A stretch of 64,000 nucleotides of DNA from the NCBI RefSeq assembly GCF_013149275.1, contig NZ_JABGNA010000004.1, forward strand, positions 409,902-473,901, in the 5' to 3' direction. Positions 9,968-17,759 of the stretch are shown here, one piece after another. The notes under the pieces were generated by a model. The model was not told the origin of the DNA, searched no databases, and saw only the letters and a program-made list of their open reading frames with translations. Positions within the stretch are counted from its first letter, which is position 1. Each line of letters begins with the position of its first letter. Both the position numbers and the translations under genes were made by a program. Source of the DNA: Mucilaginibacter sp. SG564. Its GTDB lineage: Bacteria > Bacteroidota > Bacteroidia > Sphingobacteriales > Sphingobacteriaceae.

Positions 9968-10687
9968 ATGGAACAGCAAACATCCCTAAGAACAAACCTC
10001 CAGTTAGGTATTTATAAGGTGATTGATCCTTTTGTAAAAATTTTGATCAAGGTTGGGTTAACTCCAAACGCGGTGACCTCAATTGGTTTTGTGTTAAATG
10101 TGGGCGTAGCTGCCATATTTATATTGGGTGCGGAAGAGGGTAATCGCGGCGATCTGAGTTATGTAGGCTGGGCCGGTGGTTTAATTCTGTTTGCCGGGTT
10201 ATTTGATATGCTCGATGGACAGGTGGCCCGCCTTGGTAATATGAAATCAACCTTTGGCGCTTTGTATGATTCGGTACTTGATCGCTACAGCGAACTGATC
10301 ATGTTTTTAGGTATTTGTTATTACCTGGTTGCTCACCATTATTTCCTGAGCTCCATTGCCGCGTTTATTGCCCTTATTGGTTCAATGATGGTAAGTTATG
10401 TGAGGGCCCGCGCCGAAGGCTTAGGCGTAGAAGTTAAAGGCGGACTGATGCAACGCCCTGAGCGTGTAGTAACTATTGGCTTATGTGCTGCTTTAAGTGG
10501 TATAGTGGCTCAATACATTGGCGGTAATTACAAACTATTTATTCCAGGAGTTAAGTTTCATGTATTTGAAACCATATCTATATTTACTATTCCATTGGTA
10601 ATACTGGCCGTACTTACCAACATTACCGCGTTTAACCGGTTAAGAGAGGCTAAAAGAGCTTTAATTGAAGCGGAGAAAAATAACTAA
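9968..10687 (+). CDS. CDP-alcohol phosphatidyltransferase, likely phosphatidylinositol(-phosphate) synthase
   Basis: Integral membrane enzyme of 239 aa that transfers a phosphatidyl group from CDP-diacylglycerol to an alcohol. The complete family motif is present: D80, D83-G84, A87-R88, G97, D101 and D105 (DGQVAR then GALYDSVLD). Several hydrophobic segments follow. The start ATG at 9968 is chosen because it begins the conserved amphipathic N-terminus; upstream in-frame codons overlap the DUF5686 gene. Alternatives in the family are PgsA, PssA and cardiolipin synthase. The inositol synthase 3 kb upstream and the Aur1-like gene downstream favour inositol or inositol-phosphate as the acceptor, but the sequence alone does not settle which. 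Confidence 0.88.
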   Translation: MEQQTSLRTNLQLGIYKVIDPFVKILIKVGLTPNAVTSIGFVLNVGVAAIFILGAEEGNRGDLSYVGWAGGLILFAGLFDMLDGQVARLGNMKSTFGALYDSVLDRYSELIMFLGICYYLVAHHYFLSSIAAFIALIGSMMVSYVRARAEGLGVEVKGGLMQRPERVVTIGLCAALSGIVAQYIGGNYKLFIPGVKFHVFETISIFTIPLVILAVLTNITAFNRLREAKRALIEAEKNN

Positions 10688-10924
10688 TTATTGATTAAAG
10701 AACATTGAAGTGACTACGTTTGTTGAAATTAAGAGAAATCACTAATTCAATAACTCAGTAATTCAATAATTAAAATATCATATCTTCGTAACCTTTAAAT
10801 AAAGGTGTTTACACAATAGTAAATCTTTATTAAAATTGAACCCGGTTAGGTTTTGCTAACTTATATATTATTAAAAGACAATAACAGGCAGAGAAATCAT
10901 TAAAATTTTAAAACCTGATATGCT

Positions 10925-11551
10925 ATGAAGAAAAATTATGTCTCCAATTCTCAGGAGTCGGTGAGAATGTTTAAAAGCGACTTTTTAGAAGGTTTATCAA
11001 AGGTACATTATACCGTACCCCTGTACATTTTTGTACCCGTTATCTTGGTATGTACATACGAAGCTTTCTTTGAAGCAGGCATGAACTTTTTACTTTATAT
11101 CGGCTTGTTTTTAGCTGGTTTATTTATCTGGACCATTGTTGAATACATCATGCACCGCTTTGTTTTCCATTATCAGCCAAATGAAAACTGGAAGTGGGCC
11201 CAACGTCTGCATTTTATTATGCACGGCGTACACCATGACTATCCCAGCGATGCTAAACGTTTGGTATTGCCGCCATCATTAAGCATTCCGCTGGCCACGG
11301 GCTTTTACTTCTTATTTAAAGCTTTGTTACCTGCAAACTACATATTTGGTTTTTTTCCGGGCTTTATTTTAGGCTATCTGTTTTATGATATATCGCACTA
11401 TGCCATGCATCATTTTAACTTCAAAAGCGGTCTTTTCAAAAAAATAAAACAGCACCATATGTTGCATCACTACCAGGATCCTGAAAAGGGTTACGGTGTG
11501 AGTTCGCCGCTTTGGGATAAAATATTCCGTTCAGGTTTTTTAAAGAAATAG
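10925..11551 (+). CDS. fatty-acid/ceramide 2-hydroxylase (Scs7/FA2H type)
   Basis: Di-iron membrane hydroxylase of 208 aa, expected to add the 2-hydroxyl to the N-acyl chain of ceramides. The histidine pattern is complete: HRFVFH (His77, His82), LHFIMHGVHH (His96, His100, His103, His104), SHYAMHH (His158, His162, His163) and QHHMLHHY (His177, His178, His181, His182). The blocks RLVLPP and GYGVSSPLWD closely recall yeast Scs7 and human FA2H rather than sterol desaturases. Two pairs of hydrophobic segments flank the histidine boxes. There is no cytochrome b5 domain, unlike the yeast and human forms. The next gene starts two bases after the stop, so the pair is one transcription unit. Confidence 0.9.
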   Translation: MKKNYVSNSQESVRMFKSDFLEGLSKVHYTVPLYIFVPVILVCTYEAFFEAGMNFLLYIGLFLAGLFIWTIVEYIMHRFVFHYQPNENWKWAQRLHFIMHGVHHDYPSDAKRLVLPPSLSIPLATGFYFLFKALLPANYIFGFFPGFILGYLFYDISHYAMHHFNFKSGLFKKIKQHHMLHHYQDPEKGYGVSSPLWDKIFRSGFLKK

Positions 11552-11553
11552 GT

Positions 11554-12492
11554 GTGGATAGTACCAGACAAAACAGCGTAACCGTAAATGCTAAATCAAT
11601 ACTGGTTGTTACACTCCTTTCAATAGCTTATTTAGTTATTTCCAATTTCCTTATTGGTTACAACTCATCCGAGTTGGTATTGGTGGGTATATTCAATGTA
11701 CTTTTTTACCTGTCACCTGTTACGCGCAAATTCATATTAGGCTTTAGTATATTCATTGTATACTGGATCATATTTGATTATATGAAGGCCTTCCCGAACT
11801 ACCATTATACACCTGTTCATATAGCTGACCTGTACAATTTTGAAAAACACATTTTCGGGATACATGACCATAATAAACTATTAACCCCAAATGAATATTG
11901 GCGTATCCACGGCACAACATTTATAGATGTAGTAACCGGCTTGTTTTATCTGTGCTGGATACCAGTCCCTTTAGGCTTTGCCGCTTTCTTGTTTTTCAAA
12001 AATAAACGGCAATTCCTGTATTTCTCGCTCACATTTGTGTTGGTGAACCTGTTGGGTTTTGTGGTTTATTATACATTCCCCGCCGCTCCACCATGGTATG
12101 TTCAGTATTATGGATTTCACTTTACACCGTTAACCGCGGGTAACGTGGCCGGTCTGGCTAAGTTCGACGCGTATTTTCATGCCGGCATCTTTAAATCCAT
12201 CTATACCAAAGGCTCTAACGTATTTGCGGCTATGCCGTCACTTCATTCCTCTTACCCGGTTATAGTGCTTTACTATGGTATAAAAAGCCGTTATAAAGTG
12301 GCCAGTATCTTCTTTGCTATTGTGATGTTGGGTATTTGGTTTACCGCTGTTTATGCAAGTCATCATTACGTGCTGGATGTTTTGGCAGGTATCACCACGG
12401 CTATTTTAGGCATATCGTTATTTAACCTTTTAATGAAAAAGGTTAAATGGTTGCAGACATCTACTGATAGATACGAGCAAGTGATATTGTGA
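11554..12492 (+). CDS. PAP2-superfamily protein resembling Aur1, candidate inositol phosphorylceramide synthase
   Basis: Polytopic membrane protein of 312 aa; it starts with GTG two bases after the hydroxylase stop. The core has FPAAPPWYVQYYG (175-187), MPSLHSS (His231), and SHHYVLDVLAG (His271, Asp275). The His-40-His-3-Asp spacing and the AAMPSLHS and VAGLAKFDAY blocks are strikingly like yeast Aur1, which moves phosphoinositol from phosphatidylinositol to ceramide. It belongs to the PAP2_3 type rather than the small soluble-type PAP2 phosphatases. The function as IPC synthase is an inference from these motifs plus the neighbours (inositol synthase, phosphatidyltransferase, ceramide genes, hydroxylase). 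The alternative is a lipid phosphatase, for example for phosphatidylinositol phosphate. Confidence 0.78.
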   Translation: MDSTRQNSVTVNAKSILVVTLLSIAYLVISNFLIGYNSSELVLVGIFNVLFYLSPVTRKFILGFSIFIVYWIIFDYMKAFPNYHYTPVHIADLYNFEKHIFGIHDHNKLLTPNEYWRIHGTTFIDVVTGLFYLCWIPVPLGFAAFLFFKNKRQFLYFSLTFVLVNLLGFVVYYTFPAAPPWYVQYYGFHFTPLTAGNVAGLAKFDAYFHAGIFKSIYTKGSNVFAAMPSLHSSYPVIVLYYGIKSRYKVASIFFAIVMLGIWFTAVYASHHYVLDVLAGITTAILGISLFNLLMKKVKWLQTSTDRYEQVIL

Positions 12493-12587
12493 AAACTATC
12501 TACTTAGGCAAATTACATTAAGCACAGGCCGCATAATTTGCGATGATCTTAATTACTTTATATTTTTATAAAACCAAACCTTATTAA

Positions 12588-14576
12588 ATGTTACATAAAT
12601 TCACCTTTTATTTTCTTTTATTCTCGTTTGTAGTTTCGGCCATCGTGTTATCGTGCAAAAAAGAGCAAAAGGTTGATCCAACCCAAAAACCGACCATTGT
12701 TACCCTAAAGGACAGTTTAATGGAGGGTGGAGGTGTAAGGCTATTTGGTTCATTGACACCTGATCCCCAGATTACCGACTACGGGTTTGAATATGGAGAG
12801 GACAGTTTATTCGCAAAGAGTGCAAAAATTTCACTTGGCATAAAGGTAACTGAAAAATTTTACGCTGATATTTTAGAAGGACTTAAAAGCGGGCACAAAT
12901 ATTTTTTCAGAGCGTTTAAAAGTTTAAACGGAGCCGAAAAGCAAGGTGCCGTATTGTCATTTATATCACAAGGCAGCAAGCCAATTCTAATCACTCGTAT
13001 AACACCTGCAACTGCCGACATGGGGGATACCATAATCATACATGGTAAATACTTTGATATTAAAAAAACAGCTGCTTATTTTGATTCATATAAAGCTTCA
13101 ACGATAAGTATTACGGATTCGCTGATTACTTGCATAATTCCTTATATGAATGGGCGCTATAGTAACAATTTAACGCTAAAAGATGGCGATAGTACCAGAT
13201 CTACCTATCGTAACTACCAATTGTCCACACCCATTATTACGTCTTTTACCAATAAAAAATTCATGGGTGATACAGTGGAAATCATCGGCAATCATTTTGA
13301 CAGGATCAGTAATTTTACCACAGAGGTTGATTTTGGTACGGTTAAAGCACAAATTATAGGAACCAGCAAAAATAAAATGACAGTGATTGTTCCTACTATT
13401 TATAACACTCCTGTACCCATTACTGTGGTTGCTCAATTTCAAAGTGTTAAAAGCACTTCCCTATTTTCATTAGCCAGTCCCACAATTTTACAAGTACCGA
13501 CAAACGCTTATACCTTAGATAACCTGGTTATCAACGGTAATAATTTCTTTCCGTCTGCACAATATGATTACAATAAGGTGTTTGTAAACGGCGTAAAGGC
13601 CGATATTTTTACAGCAACACGTAGTAGCATTAAAATCCGAATACCAGAAGCCCCTTATCCAACCCGCGTCGCCTCTATATCTGTAAATGTATTAGGGCAA
13701 ACAGTAAATTACAGCGGTAGTGTAACTATTACTGATAAATGGCTCATGATGGCAAATAACCTGCCCTTCGCAAGTCCTGTTAACTCCAATTTTGTAATAA
13801 ATAACGAAGCTTATACCCTGGTACCGCTTGGGGGCACGGGCCGTATCTATGTATTTAAATTCGATGCCAAATCAAATACATGGTCGCAGTATCAGGAATT
13901 AGCTCCACTCAATGGTAATGTTCAGGGAGTAACCGTAGTAAACTCAAAGGCATACGTTTATTCGGCTGCGGCCAATGGCACCTTCTGGCAATATGATCCG
14001 GCATCCAAACAGCTAACCCCCAAAGCACAATTTCCCGGGGCGGCCAGAAACGTTCCTACGCTTTTTTCTGCAGGAGCTACAGTTTACATGGGCTTTGGTG
14101 TTGATGTGGGTGCCTTTAACGATTTCTTTGCTTATAATACTCAAACAAATTCCTGGAAAAAGATAAGTGGATTCAACAGTCCTTATTTTGACGGTATTGC
14201 CGGCAGCTTTGTTATTGGCACTAAGGGTTATATTGTTTATAAAACCTACAACGGTAATTGGCTGGAGCAATACGACACGCAAACCGATACCTGGACAAAG
14301 AAGACTCCCTTAGTAAATGCCTTCGGTACTGCGAGCGGCTTTACACTTAATAATATGGGCTATGTTTGCGGTGTAACTACCGATAATTACAGCAATAACT
14401 GTTTTCAATATAACCCAATAACGGATACCTGGACACAAAAAACCAAAGTTGGTTTCGGAAGTTATATATCAACAAGGAGTTCTTTCAGCCTGGGTTCAAA
14501 AGCTTATGTATTGACAGTTAATACAGATGGAACCGCAAGCACACTATATACTGCCCTTGTAAACGATATTCAATAA
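12588..14576 (+). CDS. TIG/IPT and Kelch-repeat lipoprotein
   Basis: Surface or periplasmic lipoprotein of 662 aa. The N-terminus MLHKFTFYFLLFSFVVSAIVLSC is a lipoprotein signal with Cys in LSCKK. About residues 35-130 look like a fibronectin-type region. Three TIG/IPT immunoglobulin-like units follow (starting near KPILITRITP, PIITSFTNKK and PTILQVPTN), then a C-terminal beta-propeller with at least five Kelch-like strands, each with a YDxxTxTW pattern (SNTWSQ, TNSWKK, TDTWTKK, TDTWTQK). The role is unknown; such proteins are generally adhesion or glycan-binding components. No obvious functional link to the upstream lipid genes. Confidence 0.85.
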   Translation: MLHKFTFYFLLFSFVVSAIVLSCKKEQKVDPTQKPTIVTLKDSLMEGGGVRLFGSLTPDPQITDYGFEYGEDSLFAKSAKISLGIKVTEKFYADILEGLKSGHKYFFRAFKSLNGAEKQGAVLSFISQGSKPILITRITPATADMGDTIIIHGKYFDIKKTAAYFDSYKASTISITDSLITCIIPYMNGRYSNNLTLKDGDSTRSTYRNYQLSTPIITSFTNKKFMGDTVEIIGNHFDRISNFTTEVDFGTVKAQIIGTSKNKMTVIVPTIYNTPVPITVVAQFQSVKSTSLFSLASPTILQVPTNAYTLDNLVINGNNFFPSAQYDYNKVFVNGVKADIFTATRSSIKIRIPEAPYPTRVASISVNVLGQTVNYSGSVTITDKWLMMANNLPFASPVNSNFVINNEAYTLVPLGGTGRIYVFKFDAKSNTWSQYQELAPLNGNVQGVTVVNSKAYVYSAAANGTFWQYDPASKQLTPKAQFPGAARNVPTLFSAGATVYMGFGVDVGAFNDFFAYNTQTNSWKKISGFNSPYFDGIAGSFVIGTKGYIVYKTYNGNWLEQYDTQTDTWTKKTPLVNAFGTASGFTLNNMGYVCGVTTDNYSNNCFQYNPITDTWTQKTKVGFGSYISTRSSFSLGSKAYVLTVNTDGTASTLYTALVNDIQ

Positions 14577-14908
14577 AAGCATATTAGGTATGTGACGACA
14601 GTATCTAAACTCATTGTTATGCGGATACTCCATTCCTACCGGTGTGCCGCATCGGGCCAAATTTTGAGCAGAAAAACAATTCGATCAATACAAACACTGT
14701 ACTATTTTCCATACCATCATCACTTCATAAAAATACAACTCCTTTTACCTGGTAACATCCAGGTTTAAATTCTATTACAAAAATATCTTTAGGCTATAAA
14801 AAATTACAAATCGCTTAATATCACCTATATTCAGATCAATAAATCAGAAACAGGCACACTATTTGACAGGTTATTATTCAAATTAACTGTTGATACGATA
14901 ACCCTTAC
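14577..14908. other. intergenic region without recognised features
   Basis: A 332-base gap between two plus-strand genes. It is AT-rich with no strong hairpin, no TAnnTTTG box and no open frame with coding character. It presumably holds the terminator of the Kelch lipoprotein and the promoter of the following gene, but I cannot point to either. Confidence 0.4.
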
Positions 14909-15700
14909 ATGAAGAAACTGATTACCTGCCTTTTTATTCTCTTAGCCGGATTGCGATTATCAGCGCAAGCAGCGGGTGATTTGGACAGCCTGAAACAAAA
15001 ACTTCAGGTTACTAAAGACTCATTAAAAGGTCCCATATATGTGGAGATCGCAAATCAGTATCTGTTAAAAAACGACACTATCCACAGCCGCCGGTTCAAA
15101 TATTATAACCAGACGGAAGCGTTAAACTATACCATGCTGGCCCTACATAATTTCTCAAACATTTCAGATACGCTGGGTTTACGCACTTGTTATAATAGTC
15201 TGGCCAAAATTTATCGGCAGCAATACAGATATATCCAGGCCAAATGGTTCATTTTGCAGTCCAATGCCATATCCCGCCAGAAAAAAGATGTATCTAATAT
15301 CATTACTTCGTTAATCGAGCTTTCGGCTATAAAGGCCGATATGAAAGATTATAAATGGGCAATGCACGATTTGAATGAAGCCCTGGCATTGTCTGTTAAA
15401 AACAAAGATCCGCAAAAAGAATCAGCAGTACAGGTTGGTTATGCCGGTTTATATCGCCAGATGAAAGATTTTGATAACGCCGCGCTGGCCATAAAACGGC
15501 ATGAGGAAATTGATGATAGTATACACCAGGCCCAAATTGATCGTTTGGCACGCATCAACACACAGGATTCCCTCCGGATTAAAAAACAAGACTCGATTAT
15601 TATCAAAAAAAAAGTACTCGCCTCCAGCAAGAAAACGCCTCCCGCCGGCAAGAAGAAGCCCTCCAAGACAAGCTCCGTCAAACGCATAGCCTCATTGTAG
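14909..15700 (+). CDS. TPR-like periplasmic/membrane protein, frameshifted near its C-terminus
   Basis: 263 aa as read. A signal peptide (MKKLITCLFILLAGLRLSAQ) precedes helical TPR-like pairs (LRTCYNSLAKIYRQQYRYIQ, then ELSAIKADMKDYKWAMHDL and YAGLYRQMKDFDNAA). After an A9 run at 15605-15613 this frame becomes Lys/Pro/Ser-rich (KTPPAGKKKPSKTSS) and ends. The -1 frame from the same run instead reads a coiled coil, a transmembrane helix and a basic tail. The architecture then matches TPR sensor proteins of Bacteroidota, but lacking their kinase or HTH output domain. Either the sequence has a one-base deletion, or slippage on the A-run produces two products. Confidence 0.75.
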   Translation: MKKLITCLFILLAGLRLSAQAAGDLDSLKQKLQVTKDSLKGPIYVEIANQYLLKNDTIHSRRFKYYNQTEALNYTMLALHNFSNISDTLGLRTCYNSLAKIYRQQYRYIQAKWFILQSNAISRQKKDVSNIITSLIELSAIKADMKDYKWAMHDLNEALALSVKNKDPQKESAVQVGYAGLYRQMKDFDNAALAIKRHEEIDDSIHQAQIDRLARINTQDSLRIKKQDSIIIKKKVLASSKKTPPAGKKKPSKTSSVKRIASL

Positions 15701-15804
15701 TATTTATTATATTGCTTGCGCTGATGACCATTGCCGTGATCATTTATTCGATACGCCGCAAACATGGAATATGGCGTTTACGTATAAGAAAACCACGATC
15801 ATAA
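15605..15804 (+). pseudogene. -1 frame extension of the TPR protein (coiled coil plus transmembrane helix)
   Basis: Reading -1 after the nine A residues gives STRLQQENASRRQEEAL, then DKLRQTHS, a hydrophobic helix VVFIILLALMTIAVIIYS and the basic tail IRRKHGIWRL to a stop at 15802-15804. This is far more protein-like than the in-frame tail and restores the usual TPR, coiled-coil, membrane-anchor layout. The A-run contains the slippery heptamer A AAA AAA in the correct phase for a -1 shift. Confidence 0.7.
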
Positions 15805-15869
15805 CGTTGCATATATCACCGTTTTAATTTAATTAAACCCGTTGCCAGGAAAATTGTCATACTGATGAT

Positions 15870-16436
15870 ATGAGGAAACTGATCATTAAAACCATTTTTA
15901 CTTTTGCAGCTTTGTTTACATTTTGCGGCGCTTATGGCCAAAGCAGGCAATTTAAAAATGAGTTCTTAAACCGTATAAACTTAACCAGGCAAAAAGGCTG
16001 TAACTGTGGCCTGAAATATTACCACCCTGCGCCGCCCCTAACCTGGAATGATGATTTGCAGGATGCCGCCGAAGGTCATGCTAAAGATATGGCCCGGCAA
16101 AATTATTTTGATCATACCAGCAGGGATGGCCGAAGTATGGAAGACAGGATCGTATCTGCGGGATATAAATTCAAGGGCTATAAAAGCTTTGCCATTGGCG
16201 AAAACATTGCGGCCGGACAGCAAAGTATTGCCGAGGTAATGGACGGCTGGTTTAAAAGCGAGGGCCATTGCAAAAATCTCATGAACCCCGATTTTAAAGA
16301 AGTAGGTGTTGCTATGTACCGGAATTACTGGGTGCAGGATTTTGGCGGCCGGGAGTCGTTTTCGCCCGAGCAGCAAAAGCTCATTAAGTCGGGCAAATAC
16401 CGTATGGTGCAACAGCCGTCCACCGGTCACGATTAG
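15870..16436 (+). CDS. CAP (SCP/PR-1) domain secreted protein
   Basis: A 188 aa exported protein. The signal peptide ends near CGAYGQ. The CAP fold runs from LNRINLTRQKGCNCG to the end. Family residues are visible: first His in AAEGHAKDMA, then YFDHTSRDGRSMEDR, Glu in AIGENIAAG, and HCKNLMNPDFKEVGVAM with the second His. The length fits a single-domain bacterial CAP protein. Bacterial members have no firmly established activity. It lies 66 bases after the frameshifted TPR gene, and no clear operon partner is visible. Confidence 0.9.
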   Translation: MRKLIIKTIFTFAALFTFCGAYGQSRQFKNEFLNRINLTRQKGCNCGLKYYHPAPPLTWNDDLQDAAEGHAKDMARQNYFDHTSRDGRSMEDRIVSAGYKFKGYKSFAIGENIAAGQQSIAEVMDGWFKSEGHCKNLMNPDFKEVGVAMYRNYWVQDFGGRESFSPEQQKLIKSGKYRMVQQPSTGHD

Positions 16437-16561
16437 ATCTAGGTGCGGAGGTGCAGATTATTGAATGGTTGCAGCTAATATATACTGTATTTACAGCTTC
16501 TATTCAGGCAATCTTAAAGTCAGCTTTTCAAAATTCCCTAAATTCAAAGTGCTTTTATACA

Positions 16562-16569
16562 TACTTTTG
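16562..16569 (+). promoter_or_regulatory. candidate -7 box
   Basis: TACTTTTG matches TAnnTTTG, 15 bases before the ATG at 16585. It predicts a very short leader for the 90-aa gene and its coupled hydrolase gene. Confidence 0.45.
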
Positions 16570-16584
16570 CTAATTTTGAAATTA

Positions 16585-16857
16585 ATGCTATCCGCTACCA
16601 ATCATACGCTTGAAAAACTGGAAATGCTGCTTAAATCGGCCGGATATAAAGTGCGGTACGAAAAAGGCAATTTTAAAACCGGCTCCTGTTTATTGCTCAG
16701 TAGTCGTATGGTTATTGTTAACCGTTTTTCAAACCTGGAAAGTAAAATATTGGCCATTGTTGAATTACTGCGTGAGCTTGAGATAGATTATAAACTGCTC
16801 GACGAAAAACAGGTTGCGTTTTTGCAGGAGATCAAACAAACTAAATTGCAGCTGTGA
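16585..16857 (+). CDS. small conserved-looking hypothetical protein coupled to the PhnP-like hydrolase
   Basis: Started at 16585 (MLSATNHTLEKLEML), 90 aa. An in-frame start at 16465 would prepend a hydrophobic stretch that overlaps the promoter-like box, so it is less likely. The protein is alpha/beta in pattern: an N-terminal helix, GYKVRYEKGNFKTGSCLLLSSRMVIVNRF strands, then a long helix. I do not recognise a named family. Its stop TGA overlaps the GTG start of the next gene (GTGA), so translation of the two is coupled; this suggests a shared function. Confidence 0.7.
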   Translation: MLSATNHTLEKLEMLLKSAGYKVRYEKGNFKTGSCLLLSSRMVIVNRFSNLESKILAIVELLRELEIDYKLLDEKQVAFLQEIKQTKLQL

Positions 16858-17615
16858 CCATAACATTTTTAGGAACCGGAACTTCACAGGGCGTGCCTGT
16901 CATTGCCTGCGGCTGTGAGGTATGTACATCAACCGATACCCGGGATAATCGGTTACGGACCTCCATCTTAATAGAGGCCGAAGATAAAACCATGGTGGTT
17001 GATTCAGGCCCCGATTTCAGGTATCAAATGTTACGAGCCGGTGTAAAGCACCTTGATGCCATTGTATTCACTCACGAGCATAAAGACCACATCGCGGGTA
17101 TGGACGATATCAGGGCTTTTAACTACAAACAAAACAGCCCCGTTGATATATATGCCGATCAAAGAGTACAAAAAGCACTGGTGCGCGAGTTTCCATATGT
17201 TTTTGACGGAACAGGTTATCCGGGAATACCGCAGGTGATGGTACACCCTATTGATCTGCGCCCATTTTCAATTGGTAACAATATTTTTACACCTATTGAA
17301 GTACTGCATTATAAACTTCCAATACTGGGTTTTAGGGTAAAAGATTTTACTTATATCACCGACGCAAAAACAGTACCCAATAGTGAAAAGGAAAAGATAA
17401 AAGGGACAAAAATATTGGTGATCAATGCGCTCCAAAAACAAACTCATATATCTCATTTTACGCTTGATGAAGCTATCAATTTCGCCAATGAGATGGATGC
17501 CGAGAAAACTTATCTTACTCACATCAGCCATCGTTTAGGCACCCATTTTGACGTTTCAAAGGAATTACCAGACAATATTGAACTGGCCTATGACGGCATG
17601 AAACTCATTATTTGA
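16854..17615 (+). CDS. MBL-fold hydrolase, PhnP-like phosphodiesterase
   Basis: Metallo-beta-lactamase-fold protein of 253 aa, starting with GTG inside the stop of the previous gene. The metal motif THEHKDH gives His74, His76, Asp78 and His79. The later ligands are Asp in YITDAKT and His in THISHRLGTH. The N-terminal FLGTGTSQGVP and the Cys cluster ACGCEVC (19-24) are typical of the PhnP/cyclic phosphodiesterase branch, where Cys residues bind a structural zinc. No phn genes are nearby, so the physiological substrate is probably a cyclic phosphate or RNA-type phosphodiester, not certain. Confidence 0.88.
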   Translation: MTITFLGTGTSQGVPVIACGCEVCTSTDTRDNRLRTSILIEAEDKTMVVDSGPDFRYQMLRAGVKHLDAIVFTHEHKDHIAGMDDIRAFNYKQNSPVDIYADQRVQKALVREFPYVFDGTGYPGIPQVMVHPIDLRPFSIGNNIFTPIEVLHYKLPILGFRVKDFTYITDAKTVPNSEKEKIKGTKILVINALQKQTHISHFTLDEAINFANEMDAEKTYLTHISHRLGTHFDVSKELPDNIELAYDGMKLII

Positions 17616-17718
17616 GCCCTCTAACAACAACGCTGATGTTTAACATTTTACAATAAATAAGTAGAAAAAAAGACAATTTTCGCACAAAAAAAAACAATAT
17701 TTGTAGGCATCCGTTTGG

Positions 17719-17733
17719 GTACATAATATGTAC
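17719..17733. promoter_or_regulatory. palindromic operator candidate before the BLUF gene
   Basis: gtacata-a-tatgtac is a perfect 7-bp inverted repeat around one base, ending 26 bases before the BLUF start codon. It sits where a promoter would be and may bind a dimeric regulator. Confidence 0.4.
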
Positions 17734-17759
17734 TTATTCGGATAGCAAGCCCCTATTAG

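Noticed and set aside
16465..16584. N-terminal extension of the 90-aa protein
   Set aside because: The extra 40 residues overlap a -7 promoter box and are hydrophobic without a proper signal peptide; the ATG at 16585 is better.
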